In this document: piece after piece, positions 36,316 to 45,250 of the stretch
Layout: every line of letters starts with the position of its first letter
Position numbering within the stretch: the first letter of the stretch is position 1
DNA from: Dechloromonas hortensis
Lineage (GTDB): Bacteria; Pseudomonadota; Gammaproteobacteria; Burkholderiales; Rhodocyclaceae
Length of the DNA: 64,000 nt
Direction: 5' to 3'
Assembly: GCF_009469765.1 (NCBI RefSeq)
Contig: NZ_SSSQ01000018.1
Location: 1 to 64,000 of the forward strand
Position numbers and translations under genes: made by a program
The notes under the pieces: model-generated
Databases searched by the model: none
Told to the model about the DNA's origin: nothing
Seen by the model: the letters and a program-made list of their open reading frames with translations, nothing else

Positions 36316-39300
36316 CCCTGCCCGAACTGTCGATCAAGCGCCATGTACTGGCCTGGATGCTGAGCGCCGTCCTGGTGCTGTTCGGCGTCATCAGCTACGA
36401 CCGGATCGGCATGGACCGCTATCCATACATCGAATTCCCGGTCGTCTCGATCACCACGGCACTCAAGGGGGCCAACCCTGACATCGTCGACGCCTCGATC
36501 ACCAACATCATCGAGAGTTCGGTCAATTCGACGCCGGGCATCGAGCACATCCAGTCCACGTCGTCGCCCGGCGTGTCGGTGATCGCCATCACCTTCAATC
36601 TGGAAAAGAAGATCGACGTCGCCTTCAACGAGGTGCAGGCGAAGGTTAACCAGGTGCTGCGCCGGCTGCCCAAGGACGTCGATCCGCCGGTCGTCGCCAA
36701 GGTCGAAACCAACGCCCAGCCGATCATGTGGCTGGCCATCCAGGGCGACCGCACGCAACAGCAACTGAACCAGTACGCCATCAACGTGTTGAAGAAGCGC
36801 CTGGAAACTATCGACGGGGTCGGCGAAGTCCGCCTCGGTGGGCGCCGCGACCGGACCATCCGCGTCGAACTGCTGCCGGCCCGGATGGCCGCACTCGGCA
36901 TCACCGCGCAGGACATCAACGATGCCTTCGCCAAGGAACACGTGCAGATGGCCGGCGGCTTCGTGGTCGGCGAGAAGACCGAAAGCCTGGTCAAGCTCGA
37001 CCTCGAATTCCATTCCATCGAAGCCCTGCAGCAGATGGTGATCGGCTACAAGAACGCGGCACCGATCCTGCTGCGCGACGTCGCCGAAGTCATCGACGGC
37101 CTGACCGACAACCGCCAACTGGCCCGCTTCAACGGCGAAACCACGGTCGGCCTCGGCATCGTCAAGGTCACCAACACCAATACCGTGGCCATCGTCGACA
37201 AGGTCAAGGAAAAGCTGGACAACGAGTTACGGCCGCAACTGCCGCCCGGCCTGCAACTGCACATCGTTTCCAACGACGCGGTGTATATCCTCGAAATCGT
37301 CAATGCGCTGAAGGAACACCTGCTCGAAGGCACGCTGCTCGCCGCGCTGGTCGTCTGGCTGTTCCTGCAATCGGTGCGCTCGACCATCATCATCGCGCTC
37401 GCCATCCCGGTCTCGCTGATGGGCGCCATCGCCGTCATCTACTTTTTCGGCTACACGCTGAATTCGCTGACCCTGCTCGGCCTGCTGCTGCTGATTGGCG
37501 TCGTCGTCGACGACGCCATCGTCGTGCTGGAAAACATCTTCCGGCATCGCGAGGAACTCGATGCCGATCCGGTGACCGCTGCGGTCAACGGCTCGAACGA
37601 GGTGGTTTTCGCCGTTATCGCCGCCACCCTGTCGCTGGTCTCGATCTTTGCCCCGGTCATTTTCATGAGCGGCATCATCGGCCAGTTCTTCCGCTCCTTC
37701 GCCGTCGTCGTCACCTTCGGTGTGCTGGTTTCGCTGTTCGTCTCGCTGACGCTGACGCCGATGCTCTGCTCGCGCTTCCTCACCGTGCGCGAGCACGGCC
37801 ATCGGCACACGCGCATCCAGCAATGGATCGAGAACGGCTTCAAGCGCCTCGATGCCTTCTATCGCCGCCTGCTCGACTGGTCGCTGGCCAATCGCTGGAA
37901 AATCGTGCTGCTGACGCTGTTGACCGTAGCAGCGAGCACTTTCTTCTTCGCCAACGTCGGCAAGACCTTCGCGCCGGAACAGGACGAAGGTCGCTTCCTG
38001 GTTTACCTGCGGGCTCCGCTCGGCTCCTCGATCGACTACACCGATTCCCGCCTGCAGATGGTCGAGGAAGTGCTGCGCAGCCACCCGGAAGTCCATACGG
38101 AATTCGCCCTGATCGGCCTCGGCAGCGCCGGCCAGGTCAATCAAGGCACCGTCGTCGCCCGCATGGTGCCGCGCGAGGAACGCAAGCTGACACAACAAGA
38201 CACCCTTGCCATCTTGCGCAAGGAACTGGCGCAGATCCCCGGCGCCCGGGTCTTTGCCGCGCCCTATCCGATGGTCCAGGGGCAGCGCGGCGAGCCGCTG
38301 CAATTCGTGCTCAGTGGTGAAAACCTCGGCGAAGTCGCCCGCCTCGGCCGCGAACTGCAAGGCAAGCTGGCCGCTGAACCCGGCCTCGGCGGACGGATCG
38401 ACACCGACCTCCAGCTCGACCTGCCGCAACTCGTCTTCCAGCCCGATCGCCTGCGCATCGCCGCGGCCGGCCTGACGACCAGCGACGTTGCCGGCGCCAT
38501 CAACATGCTGACCGGCGGCATCGACATCGCCAAGTACAACGACGAGCCGGGCGACGGCCAGCGCTACGACATCCGGGTCAAAGGCCGCGCCGGCGAATTC
38601 ACCCAGCCGGCCGACCTCGGCAAGATCTACCTGCGCAACAAGACCGGCCAGCTGGTCCGTCTCGACTCGGTGGCCAGCTTCAAGGAAACCCTCGGCCCGG
38701 CCGTGATCGGCCGCTTCGACCTGCAGTATTCGGCGACCTTCTACGCGACGCCGAACATCCCGCTCGGCGAAGCCGTCGGCAAGCTGCGCGCGCTGACCGC
38801 CGACCTGCCGCCCGGTTACCAGGTCAAGCTGATCGGCCAGGCGGAGGAATTCGGCAAGACCACCAAGTACATGGCCTTTGCCTTCATCCTGGCCATGGTC
38901 CTGCTCTACATGGTGCTGGCCAGCCAGTTCGACTCCTTCCTGCAGCCGCTCATCGTCATGCTCGCCCAGCCGCTCGCCATCATCGGCGGCGTCGCCGCGC
39001 TGTGGGCGACCGGGCAGACGCTGAACATCTACTCGATGATCGGCCTCGTGCTGCTGATCGGCCTCGTCGCCAAGAACTCGATCCTGCTCGTCGACCTGAC
39101 CAACCAGCGTCGCGAAGGCGGCATGGGCATCGACCAGGCGCTGAGTAACGCCTGCCCGATCCGCATGCGGCCGGTGCTGATGACCTCGGCCACCGTCATC
39201 CTCGCCCTGTTGCCGGCCGCACTCGGCCTCGGCGCCGGGGCCGAAACCAACCAGCCGCTGTCGGTCGCCGTCATCGGCGGCATGATCTCCTCGACCCTGC

Positions 39301-39374
39301 TGACCCTGGTCGTCGTACCGGCCGTCTATTCACTGGTCGAGAACTTCCTGGCCCGTCGCCATGCGGCTCGATAA
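36312..39374 (+). CDS. RND multidrug efflux pump, inner-membrane permease
   Basis: This 1020-residue AcrB/MexF-type (HAE1) transporter has the typical length and twelve membrane helices in two halves, each with a large periplasmic loop. The fourth-helix proton relay is visible in GVVVDDAIVVLENIFRH, and the tenth-to-eleventh helix region has GLVAKNSILLVD. It pumps substrates from periplasm or membrane using the proton gradient, as a trimer with the adaptor encoded just before it. The start codon overlaps the adaptor's stop and the end overlaps the Hsp15 gene by 14 bases. Confidence 0.95.
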   Translation: MTLPELSIKRHVLAWMLSAVLVLFGVISYDRIGMDRYPYIEFPVVSITTALKGANPDIVDASITNIIESSVNSTPGIEHIQSTSSPGVSVIAITFNLEKKIDVAFNEVQAKVNQVLRRLPKDVDPPVVAKVETNAQPIMWLAIQGDRTQQQLNQYAINVLKKRLETIDGVGEVRLGGRRDRTIRVELLPARMAALGITAQDINDAFAKEHVQMAGGFVVGEKTESLVKLDLEFHSIEALQQMVIGYKNAAPILLRDVAEVIDGLTDNRQLARFNGETTVGLGIVKVTNTNTVAIVDKVKEKLDNELRPQLPPGLQLHIVSNDAVYILEIVNALKEHLLEGTLLAALVVWLFLQSVRSTIIIALAIPVSLMGAIAVIYFFGYTLNSLTLLGLLLLIGVVVDDAIVVLENIFRHREELDADPVTAAVNGSNEVVFAVIAATLSLVSIFAPVIFMSGIIGQFFRSFAVVVTFGVLVSLFVSLTLTPMLCSRFLTVREHGHRHTRIQQWIENGFKRLDAFYRRLLDWSLANRWKIVLLTLLTVAASTFFFANVGKTFAPEQDEGRFLVYLRAPLGSSIDYTDSRLQMVEEVLRSHPEVHTEFALIGLGSAGQVNQGTVVARMVPREERKLTQQDTLAILRKELAQIPGARVFAAPYPMVQGQRGEPLQFVLSGENLGEVARLGRELQGKLAAEPGLGGRIDTDLQLDLPQLVFQPDRLRIAAAGLTTSDVAGAINMLTGGIDIAKYNDEPGDGQRYDIRVKGRAGEFTQPADLGKIYLRNKTGQLVRLDSVASFKETLGPAVIGRFDLQYSATFYATPNIPLGEAVGKLRALTADLPPGYQVKLIGQAEEFGKTTKYMAFAFILAMVLLYMVLASQFDSFLQPLIVMLAQPLAIIGGVAALWATGQTLNIYSMIGLVLLIGLVAKNSILLVDLTNQRREGGMGIDQALSNACPIRMRPVLMTSATVILALLPAALGLGAGAETNQPLSVAVIGGMISSTLLTLVVVPAVYSLVENFLARRHAAR

Positions 39375-39723
39375 ATGGCTGTGGGCGGCGCGCTTTTTCA
39401 AGACGCGCAGCCTGGCCACCGACGCGATCAACGGCGGCAAGGTGCAAGTCGATGGCAACCGGGTCAAGGCAGCCCGCGAGGTCAAGGTCGATGACAAGCT
39501 CGAAATCAGCAACGGCGAGGTGCGCTGGGCGGTGACCGTGAAAGCGCTCTCCGAGAAGCGCGGCCCGGCCCCGGAAGCCAGGCTGCTCTACGAGGAAACG
39601 GCGGAGAGCATCGCCGCTCGCGAAACGCAGAAGGAAATGCGCAAGTACCAGGCCGACCCGGCCGCCGACCTGCATGGCCGACCGACCAAGCGCGACCGCC
39701 GGCAAATGGGCCGGCTCTCCTGA
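39361..39723 (+). CDS. hslR: Hsp15-like S4-domain RNA-binding protein
   Basis: This 120-residue protein begins MRLDKWLWAARFFKTRSLA, the S4 RNA-binding motif of Hsp15, with a basic C-terminal tail (GRPTKRDRRQMGRL). Hsp15 recognises free 50S subunits that carry a nascent chain after translation abortion and helps recycle them. The ATG lies inside the last codons of the efflux pump gene. The family match is good, though other short S4 proteins (RqcP-like) have a similar start. Confidence 0.88.
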   Translation: MRLDKWLWAARFFKTRSLATDAINGGKVQVDGNRVKAAREVKVDDKLEISNGEVRWAVTVKALSEKRGPAPEARLLYEETAESIAARETQKEMRKYQADPAADLHGRPTKRDRRQMGRLS

Positions 39724-39732
39724 AGCGCCGGC

Positions 39733-40620
39733 TTAGAGCACCAGGACCAGCGCCAGCGGCAGGAAAACCAGCGCCGCCAGATTGCCGATCAGCACGATCG
39801 AGGCGACCCGCTGCGGCTCCTGCTTGTAGCGTTCGGCAAACAGGAAGTTGAGCACGGCCGGCGGCAAGGCGCCGAACACCAGTAACATCGCCGCCTCGCG
39901 CCCCTGCAAGCCGAGCAGCTGGATGACGCCGGCGGCGATCAGCATGCCGGCCAGCGGGCGAAGGATGGCGCTGCCGGTCGCCACTTTCCATTCCCGGAAC
40001 GAGACATCAGTCATCCGCACGCCAAGTGAAAAAAGCAGCAGCGGCACCGAGACGTCGCCCAGCATCTTGATGGCGATGACCAGCGGCGACCAGATCGGGA
40101 TTTTGAGGACGGCTACGGTCAACCCGGCGATGGCGGCAAAAACCACCGGCACCCGCCACAAGGTCAGCAAGCGGGTATTCGGGTCGAGCAGGCGTGCCCC
40201 GAACGAGAAATGCAGCGTGTTTTCGACCATGAACAGGATCACCGCCGCCGGCAGGGCTTCTTCACCCCAAGCCAGCACTGCGAGCGGCAGGCCGATGTTG
40301 CCGGAGTTGTTGAACATCATCGGCGGCGCCAGCGTCTTCGGCTGAATGCCGATCAGTCGGGCAATCGGCCAGGCGAGCAGGCCGCAGCTCGCCAATACGA
40401 TGAAACCACCCAGCGCCAGCGGTGCGTAGGCAGTCAGGTCGAAGGACTTGCCGGCCATCGCCGCAAAGACCAGGGCCGGCACGAAGACATCCATGTTCAG
40501 CCGGTTGGCCACCGCCATTTCCGGCTTGTGGTGGCGGGCGTAGAAATAGCCGGCAGCGACGATGCCGAAAATCGGAAAGAGGATGGCGGCGAGGCGCAGG
40601 GTCAGGCTGGTATCGGCCAA
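39733..40620 (-). CDS. AEC family transporter
   Basis: This 295-residue protein has about ten predicted membrane helices in two repeats, with features of the auxin-efflux-carrier family (NSGNIGLPLAVLAWG, FGALPPAVLNFLFAERY). Family members move small carboxylates or amino-acid-related compounds; the substrate here is unknown. I favour a TTG start at 40620 (Leu, then ADTSLTLRLAAIL) because GAGG precedes it. The longer frame begins at another TTG (40686) inside the hslU terminator hairpin. Confidence 0.85.
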   Translation of the reverse strand: MADTSLTLRLAAILFPIFGIVAAGYFYARHHKPEMAVANRLNMDVFVPALVFAAMAGKSFDLTAYAPLALGGFIVLASCGLLAWPIARLIGIQPKTLAPPMMFNNSGNIGLPLAVLAWGEEALPAAVILFMVENTLHFSFGARLLDPNTRLLTLWRVPVVFAAIAGLTVAVLKIPIWSPLVIAIKMLGDVSVPLLLFSLGVRMTDVSFREWKVATGSAILRPLAGMLIAAGVIQLLGLQGREAAMLLVFGALPPAVLNFLFAERYKQEPQRVASIVLIGNLAALVFLPLALVLVL

Positions 40621-40676
40621 GCGGGGTACCTCGCAGCGTGGCGGTTGAATGGCAGGATTGTGCGGAAAAATGCAAA

Positions 40677-40710
40677 GCGGGCGCAATCGGGAATACCCTC
40701 ATGCGCCCGC
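40677..40710 (-). terminator. Rho-independent terminator after hslU
   Basis: A perfect nine-base inverted repeat, GCGGGCGCA/TGCGCCCGC, has a 16-base loop. On the minus strand it is followed by TTTGCATTTTT. It lies 16 bases after the hslU stop. Confidence 0.8.
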
Positions 40711-40726
40711 CCACTGGAGCAAGGAT

Positions 40727-42067
40727 TTACAGCACGTAACGCGACAGGTCTTCGTCGGCAGCCAGTTCACCCAGCCGCTGATTGACGGCAGCGGCGTCGA
40801 TGACGATGCTCTGCGGCCCGGCCTTGCCGGCCTCGAAGGAAATCTCCTCGAGCAGTTTTTCCATCACGGTATGCAAGCGGCGCGCCCCGATGTTCTCGGT
40901 CTTTTCATTGACCTGATAGGCGATCTCGGCCAGCCGCTTGATGCCGTCCTCGGCAAATTCCAGCGTCACCCCTTCGGTTTCGAGCAACGCCTGGTACTGA
41001 CGGGTCAGGCAGGCATCGGTCTGGGTCAGGATGCACTCGAAATCGGCGACCGACAGCGAATCCAGTTCGACGCGGATCGGGAAACGACCCTGCAGTTCCG
41101 GGATCAGGTCGGACGGCTTCGACAGATGGAAAGCGCCGGAAGCGATGAACAGGATGTGGTCGGTCTTGATCATGCCGTACTTGGTCGACACCGTCGTCCC
41201 TTCGACCAGCGGCAGCAGGTCGCGCTGCACGCCCTGGCGCGAGACGTCGGCTCCGTGGCTGTCGGAACGGCTGGCAATCTTGTCCAGCTCGTCGAGGAAG
41301 ACGATGCCGTTCTGCTCGACCGCCTTCACCGCCTCCAGCTTGACCTCCTCGTCATTGACCAGCTTGGCCGCTTCCTCGTCGGTGAGCAGCTTGAGCGCTT
41401 CGGGAATTTTAAGCTTGCGCGACTTCTTCTTGCCGCCGCCCATGTTCTGGAACATGCCCTGGATCTGCTGGGTCAGTTCCTCCATGCCCGGTGGTGCGAA
41501 GATTTCGGCCTGCATGCTCGGCGCCGCGACGTCGATGTCGATTTCCTTGTCGTCGAGTTCACCTTCGCGCAGTTTCTTGCGAAATTTCTGCCGGGTCGTA
41601 TTGTCTCCGGCGGTCGACTCGCTGTTTTCGGCAAAAAAGCCCGGGCTGCGCGCCGGCGGCAGCAGCACGTCGAGGATGCGATCCTCGGCGGCATCCTCGG
41701 CGCGAGCCCGCATGCCCTTCATCGCCCGTTCGCGGTGCGACTTGATGGCCATTTCGACCAGATCGCGGATGATGGTCTCGACGTCACGGCCGACATAGCC
41801 GACTTCGGTGAACTTGGTCGCCTCGATCTTGATGAAGGGCGCGTTGGCCAGGCGGGCCAGGCGGCGGGCGATTTCGGTCTTGCCGACGCCGGTCGGTCCG
41901 ATCATCAGGATGTTCTTCGGGGTGATTTCCTGGCGCAGCGGCTCGGCGACCTGGGCCCGCCGCCAGCGGTTGCGCAGCGCGATGGCGACCGATTTCTTGG
42001 CGTTGTTCTGGCCAACGATGTGCTTGTCCAGTTCGGAAACGATTTCCTGCGGCGTCATCGCGGTCAT
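40727..42067 (-). CDS. hslU: ATP-dependent protease ATPase subunit HslU
   Basis: This 446-residue AAA+ unfoldase feeds substrates to HslV. Walker A is GPTGVGKTEIARRL, Walker B GIVFLDELDKIA, and the pore loop GYVGRD is present. The C-terminal tail ends LSRYVL, the residues that insert into HslV. An inserted I-domain lies in the middle. The start at 42067 overlaps the hslV stop (ATGA) and begins MTAMTPQEIVSELDKHIVGQ; the 14-codon upstream extension runs into hslV and is rejected. The length matches E. coli HslU (443). Confidence 0.97.
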   Translation of the reverse strand: MTAMTPQEIVSELDKHIVGQNNAKKSVAIALRNRWRRAQVAEPLRQEITPKNILMIGPTGVGKTEIARRLARLANAPFIKIEATKFTEVGYVGRDVETIIRDLVEMAIKSHRERAMKGMRARAEDAAEDRILDVLLPPARSPGFFAENSESTAGDNTTRQKFRKKLREGELDDKEIDIDVAAPSMQAEIFAPPGMEELTQQIQGMFQNMGGGKKKSRKLKIPEALKLLTDEEAAKLVNDEEVKLEAVKAVEQNGIVFLDELDKIASRSDSHGADVSRQGVQRDLLPLVEGTTVSTKYGMIKTDHILFIASGAFHLSKPSDLIPELQGRFPIRVELDSLSVADFECILTQTDACLTRQYQALLETEGVTLEFAEDGIKRLAEIAYQVNEKTENIGARRLHTVMEKLLEEISFEAGKAGPQSIVIDAAAVNQRLGELAADEDLSRYVL

Positions 42068-42600
42068 TCGAGGGCCTCGATCGTGAAATTGCGGTTGGTA
42101 TAGATGCAAATATCGCCGGCGATTTCCAGCGACTTGGTGACGATGTCGCGCGGCGACAGCTCGGTATTTTCCAGCAGGGCGCGCGCCGCGCTCTGGGCGT
42201 AGGAACCGCCCGAACCGATGGCGACGATGCCTTGTTCCGGCTCGAGCACGTCGCCGTTGCCGGTAATGATCAGCGAGACTTCCTTGTCGGCTACCGACAG
42301 CATCGCCTCCAGCCGGCGCAGCGCGCGGTCCGAGCGCCAGTCCTTGGCCAGTTCGACGGCCGAACGCATCAGGTTGCCTTGGTGCTTGTCGAGCTTGGCT
42401 TCGAAACGTTCAAACAGCGTGAAGGCATCCGCCGTACCGCCGGCAAAACCGGCCAGGATGCGCCCCTGATACAGCCGGCGCACCTTGCGCGCCGTCGCCT
42501 TGATAACCACATTGCCGAGCGTGACCTGGCCGTCGCCGGCCATGGCGACGGAACTTCCCCGGCGCACCGACAGGATGGTCGTGCCGTGATATTGCTCCAT
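42064..42600 (-). CDS. hslV: ATP-dependent protease proteolytic subunit HslV
   Basis: This 178-residue proteasome-like subunit forms the double-hexamer core of HslUV. The catalytic N-terminal threonine is in HGTTILSVRRG, so about six residues must be cleaved from the N-terminus; the MEQYHGTT leader is common in betaproteobacteria. The downstream motif AMAGDGQVTLGN is conserved. It overlaps hslU by four bases and lies 15 bases after the STAS-domain gene. HslUV removes misfolded and regulatory proteins during heat stress. Confidence 0.97.
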   Translation of the reverse strand: MEQYHGTTILSVRRGSSVAMAGDGQVTLGNVVIKATARKVRRLYQGRILAGFAGGTADAFTLFERFEAKLDKHQGNLMRSAVELAKDWRSDRALRRLEAMLSVADKEVSLIITGNGDVLEPEQGIVAIGSGGSYAQSAARALLENTELSPRDIVTKSLEIAGDICIYTNRNFTIEALE

Positions 42601-42615
42601 GTTTTTTCCTGACTC

Positions 42616-43872
42616 TTAAGACTTGGGAACGATGATGCGTGCCTGTTTATTGAGGCCGACAACGGCCATCAGTTCCGCAACCAGATGATTCGGGCTGCGA
42701 ATGATGATGTCGCGCCCGGCCGCCTTGTAGGGCGCCAGGCGATTGACCAGTTGCCCGGCCGAGAAAAAATCCATCCGGCGAACCGCCGAAAAATCGAGGA
42801 TCGGCGACTCGTGCTGCTCGATGACGGCGACCAGCTCTTCAAAACGCGAACTCTTCAGGTCGCCGGCCAGGTAATAGGCATCGGCCGCCCGGGTTACCGC
42901 CGGCAGCGGCGACTTGCTGACCGGCTGCACTTCCCAGGAGGGCGGCGACAATTCGAAGGTCACCGCGTAATCGACTGCCCGCTCCTCGAAAGCCTCTTGC
43001 GGCCCGAGGCGCTGCAGCAATTCGAGCAACAGTTGCCAGGATGCGCCATGTACCGGATCGCCCGCCTGCAAACGATCGTTCAGCCGCCCCATGAAAGCCT
43101 CGGCCCGCTCCAGGGTCAGCGCGACCCCGCGCCGCCGGGCCTGGCTGAGCAGTTCGGCGAACTGGCCGGCGACTTCGTCGTCGCAGCCGATCAGCTTGCC
43201 GCAATCAATCAGCGCTGGCTGTTTGGCAGCCAGCATATGGCGCAACTCATCGAGCGGTTGCAGGCCCTCGGCGGTCAACACGCCCTGCAGCGAAAAAAAT
43301 TTGACGCCGTTTTCGCTGTTGCGCACCACCGGTGCCTGTTCGCGCCAGGTCGGCGGCGAGGTTTCGCAGGCCTCGGCGAATTCGACGCCGAGCTTTTCAA
43401 AACCTGCCTGATCACCGACCACTTGCAGCAGATCGAACAGCAGCAGCCAGAAACGCAACCCCTCCTGCCCCGGGTAGGTGCGAATGAAGGTTTCCAGCAA
43501 AGAACGGGCGGCGGCATCCTGACCGTTGGCAAAGAGGACGACGGCTTGCTCGATATCTCCCTGCAGCGGGTCGAGGTCGTGACCGACGTCGATCGCCATG
43601 ACGCTCGACTCGGTGAAATCACGGTCGAATTCGTCCATGTCGAAGCCCGAATCATCCTGGACGGCGAGCGCCTTTGCGGAGCCGGGCGCGATAGCGGGCT
43701 GGTCGTCCAGCGTGAACTCAAGATCGGGCAGCGGCTCGGCGAGCGGGATCACCTCTTCAACCGGCTGCACCGGCGGCGGCACCTCGGGCAGCCGGACGGC
43801 CGGGGCACGCGGGCGCGCTGCCTGGCGCTCCGGCATTTTTTCAGGCTGCTTCTTGAAAAAGGAAAAAACCAT
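42616..43872 (-). CDS. Tandem TPR-like/STAS domain protein
   Basis: This 418-residue cytoplasmic protein shows an internal duplication. Each half has a helical TPR-like block and a short 'SPP-W' junction (EFAEACETSPPTW at 164-176, DYAVTFELSPPSW at 301-313), then a STAS-like beta-alpha domain (about 186-262 and 328-418). The second STAS (ILDFSAVRRMDFFSAGQLV) keeps the Ser-Ala region where anti-sigma-factor antagonists are phosphorylated; the first is more diverged. A basic N-terminus and an acidic, proline-rich linker precede them. The ATG at 43872 has GGAG five bases upstream; a GTG at 43878 is also open. It lies just before hslVU. The function is unknown; signalling by STAS protein contacts is inference. 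Confidence 0.75.
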   Translation of the reverse strand: MVFSFFKKQPEKMPERQAARPRAPAVRLPEVPPPVQPVEEVIPLAEPLPDLEFTLDDQPAIAPGSAKALAVQDDSGFDMDEFDRDFTESSVMAIDVGHDLDPLQGDIEQAVVLFANGQDAAARSLLETFIRTYPGQEGLRFWLLLFDLLQVVGDQAGFEKLGVEFAEACETSPPTWREQAPVVRNSENGVKFFSLQGVLTAEGLQPLDELRHMLAAKQPALIDCGKLIGCDDEVAGQFAELLSQARRRGVALTLERAEAFMGRLNDRLQAGDPVHGASWQLLLELLQRLGPQEAFEERAVDYAVTFELSPPSWEVQPVSKSPLPAVTRAADAYYLAGDLKSSRFEELVAVIEQHESPILDFSAVRRMDFFSAGQLVNRLAPYKAAGRDIIIRSPNHLVAELMAVVGLNKQARIIVPKS

Positions 43873-43917
43873 GACCACTCCACATACTGAGAGCGTGTTT
43901 TAGCATGCCCTAATGCG

Positions 43918-44682
43918 TCATGCAATGACCAGACCGATGACGATCAACAGCAGGGCGAGCACCGGGCCGAAGGGTTGATCCAGGCCAAGCGCGATGCCAA
44001 AGGCAAGGACATAGCCGAAGACACCGATCAGTAGCGCCAGCCAGAGGCCGGCCCGCCAGTTCCGGGCGCGCCGGAAAGCCAGCCAGGGGGGGATGAACAC
44101 CAGCGCAAAAGCGCCCATCACACCGAGGTTCATCGTCGCCAGCGCCAAGCACAGCGCGGCCAGCAGATCGAAACCGCTCTGCGTCGGCCAAGCGCGCAGA
44201 CCACGAATGCGGAAAAAATCGGGGTAGACGTGGGCCAGCAACAGGTTTTTGGCCAGCCGGCGCAAAACGACCAGCGCCAGCAGACCGCCCGGCACCACCA
44301 CCGACAGTTGCGCCGGACCGGCGAAATAGAGCTGGCCATCAAACAGGGCATGGCCCAGGCGCTCCGCCATCGGCTGGTTGGCAGCCAGCAGCACGGCAAC
44401 CGCCCAGCCACCGAGCAACAATAGCGCATAGCTGGCGCCACCGCTCAGCCGGCCGGCAAACAGGCGCTTGCTGGCCCCGGCCAGACCAGCCGCCGCAACG
44501 CCGCCGATGGCCGGTACAAAGCCGCCGACCAGGGCGAGCAAGGCGCCAGCCGCGGCCACATGCGAATAGGCCAGCGCAGCCAGCCATTCGTCGCGCAGGC
44601 GCAGGTAGGCGCCGAGCAGCGGCAGCAAAACGGCCAGGCACAGCCCGGTCAGGAAGGGAATCAGGAACAGGTCACTCGCCAT
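43918..44682 (-). CDS. Metal (zinc/manganese-type) ABC transporter permease
   Basis: This 254-residue protein has about eight hydrophobic segments and the layout of ZnuB/MntB-type permeases (ABC-3 family), with LAALAYSHVAAAGALLALVGG near the N-terminus and NLGVMGAFALVFIPPWLAF later. The ATG at 44682 has GGAGG six bases upstream and overlaps the end of the ATPase gene by 11 bases; the longer frame only shadows the ATPase gene. It is the last gene of the metal-uptake cluster. Zinc is the most likely substrate by family, but manganese or iron cannot be excluded. Confidence 0.85.
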   Translation of the reverse strand: MASDLFLIPFLTGLCLAVLLPLLGAYLRLRDEWLAALAYSHVAAAGALLALVGGFVPAIGGVAAAGLAGASKRLFAGRLSGGASYALLLLGGWAVAVLLAANQPMAERLGHALFDGQLYFAGPAQLSVVVPGGLLALVVLRRLAKNLLLAHVYPDFFRIRGLRAWPTQSGFDLLAALCLALATMNLGVMGAFALVFIPPWLAFRRARNWRAGLWLALLIGVFGYVLAFGIALGLDQPFGPVLALLLIVIGLVIA

Positions 44683-45250
44683 TTCCGGCCTCCAGCCGAA
44701 GAACGCGATCGCAGGCCGCCTCGACAAAGGCGGCGTCATGGCTGACGACGACGATGCCGGCCCCGGCCCGGGCCCGGTCGTGCAAGTGCGCCGTCAAATG
44801 CTGGACACCGGCGGCATCGAGGTTATTGGTCGGTTCGTCGAGCAGGACCAGGTCGGCCGGCGCGTGCAGGATCGCCCACAAGGCCAGGTAGTGGCGCTGG
44901 CCGCCGGACAGGCGATCGAGGCGTTGGTCGAGGCGATCGATCAGCCAGGGCGGCAGCCCCTGCGGGCTGGCTCCAGTCAGCTGGAGTAGCTCACGCCCGG
45001 ACAGCGGCAGGCCGTCCACCGGCGGCACATCCTGCGTCTGCAGGGCCAGGCGCAGGCCCGGCTGGCGCACGATGCGGCCGGCAAAGACCTGCGCCCGGCC
45101 GGCCAGGGCGGCCAGCACGGTGCTTTTGCCGACGCCGTTCGGCCCGGTCAGGCCGATGATTTCGCCGGCCGCCAGGCTGAGATTGACGGGCGGCGTCGCC
45201 GGCTGCTGCCAGCCGGCGACCAATGCCTCGACCTGGAGCAAGGATGTCAA
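44672..45250 (-). CDS. Metal ABC transporter ATP-binding protein (compact)
   Basis: This 192-residue ATPase has Walker A GPNGVGKST, signature LSGGQRHYLALW, Walker B DLVLLDEPTNNLD and the switch histidine in VVVSHDAAF. It is short beside the roughly 250 residues of ZnuC, but all catalytic motifs are present. The start is a TTG at 45250 that overlaps the stop of the binding-protein gene (TTGA) and gives MTSLLQVEALVAGW; 42 more codons are open upstream but lie inside the binding-protein gene. Confidence 0.88.
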   Translation of the reverse strand: MTSLLQVEALVAGWQQPATPPVNLSLAAGEIIGLTGPNGVGKSTVLAALAGRAQVFAGRIVRQPGLRLALQTQDVPPVDGLPLSGRELLQLTGASPQGLPPWLIDRLDQRLDRLSGGQRHYLALWAILHAPADLVLLDEPTNNLDAAGVQHLTAHLHDRARAGAGIVVVSHDAAFVEAACDRVLRLEAGNGE

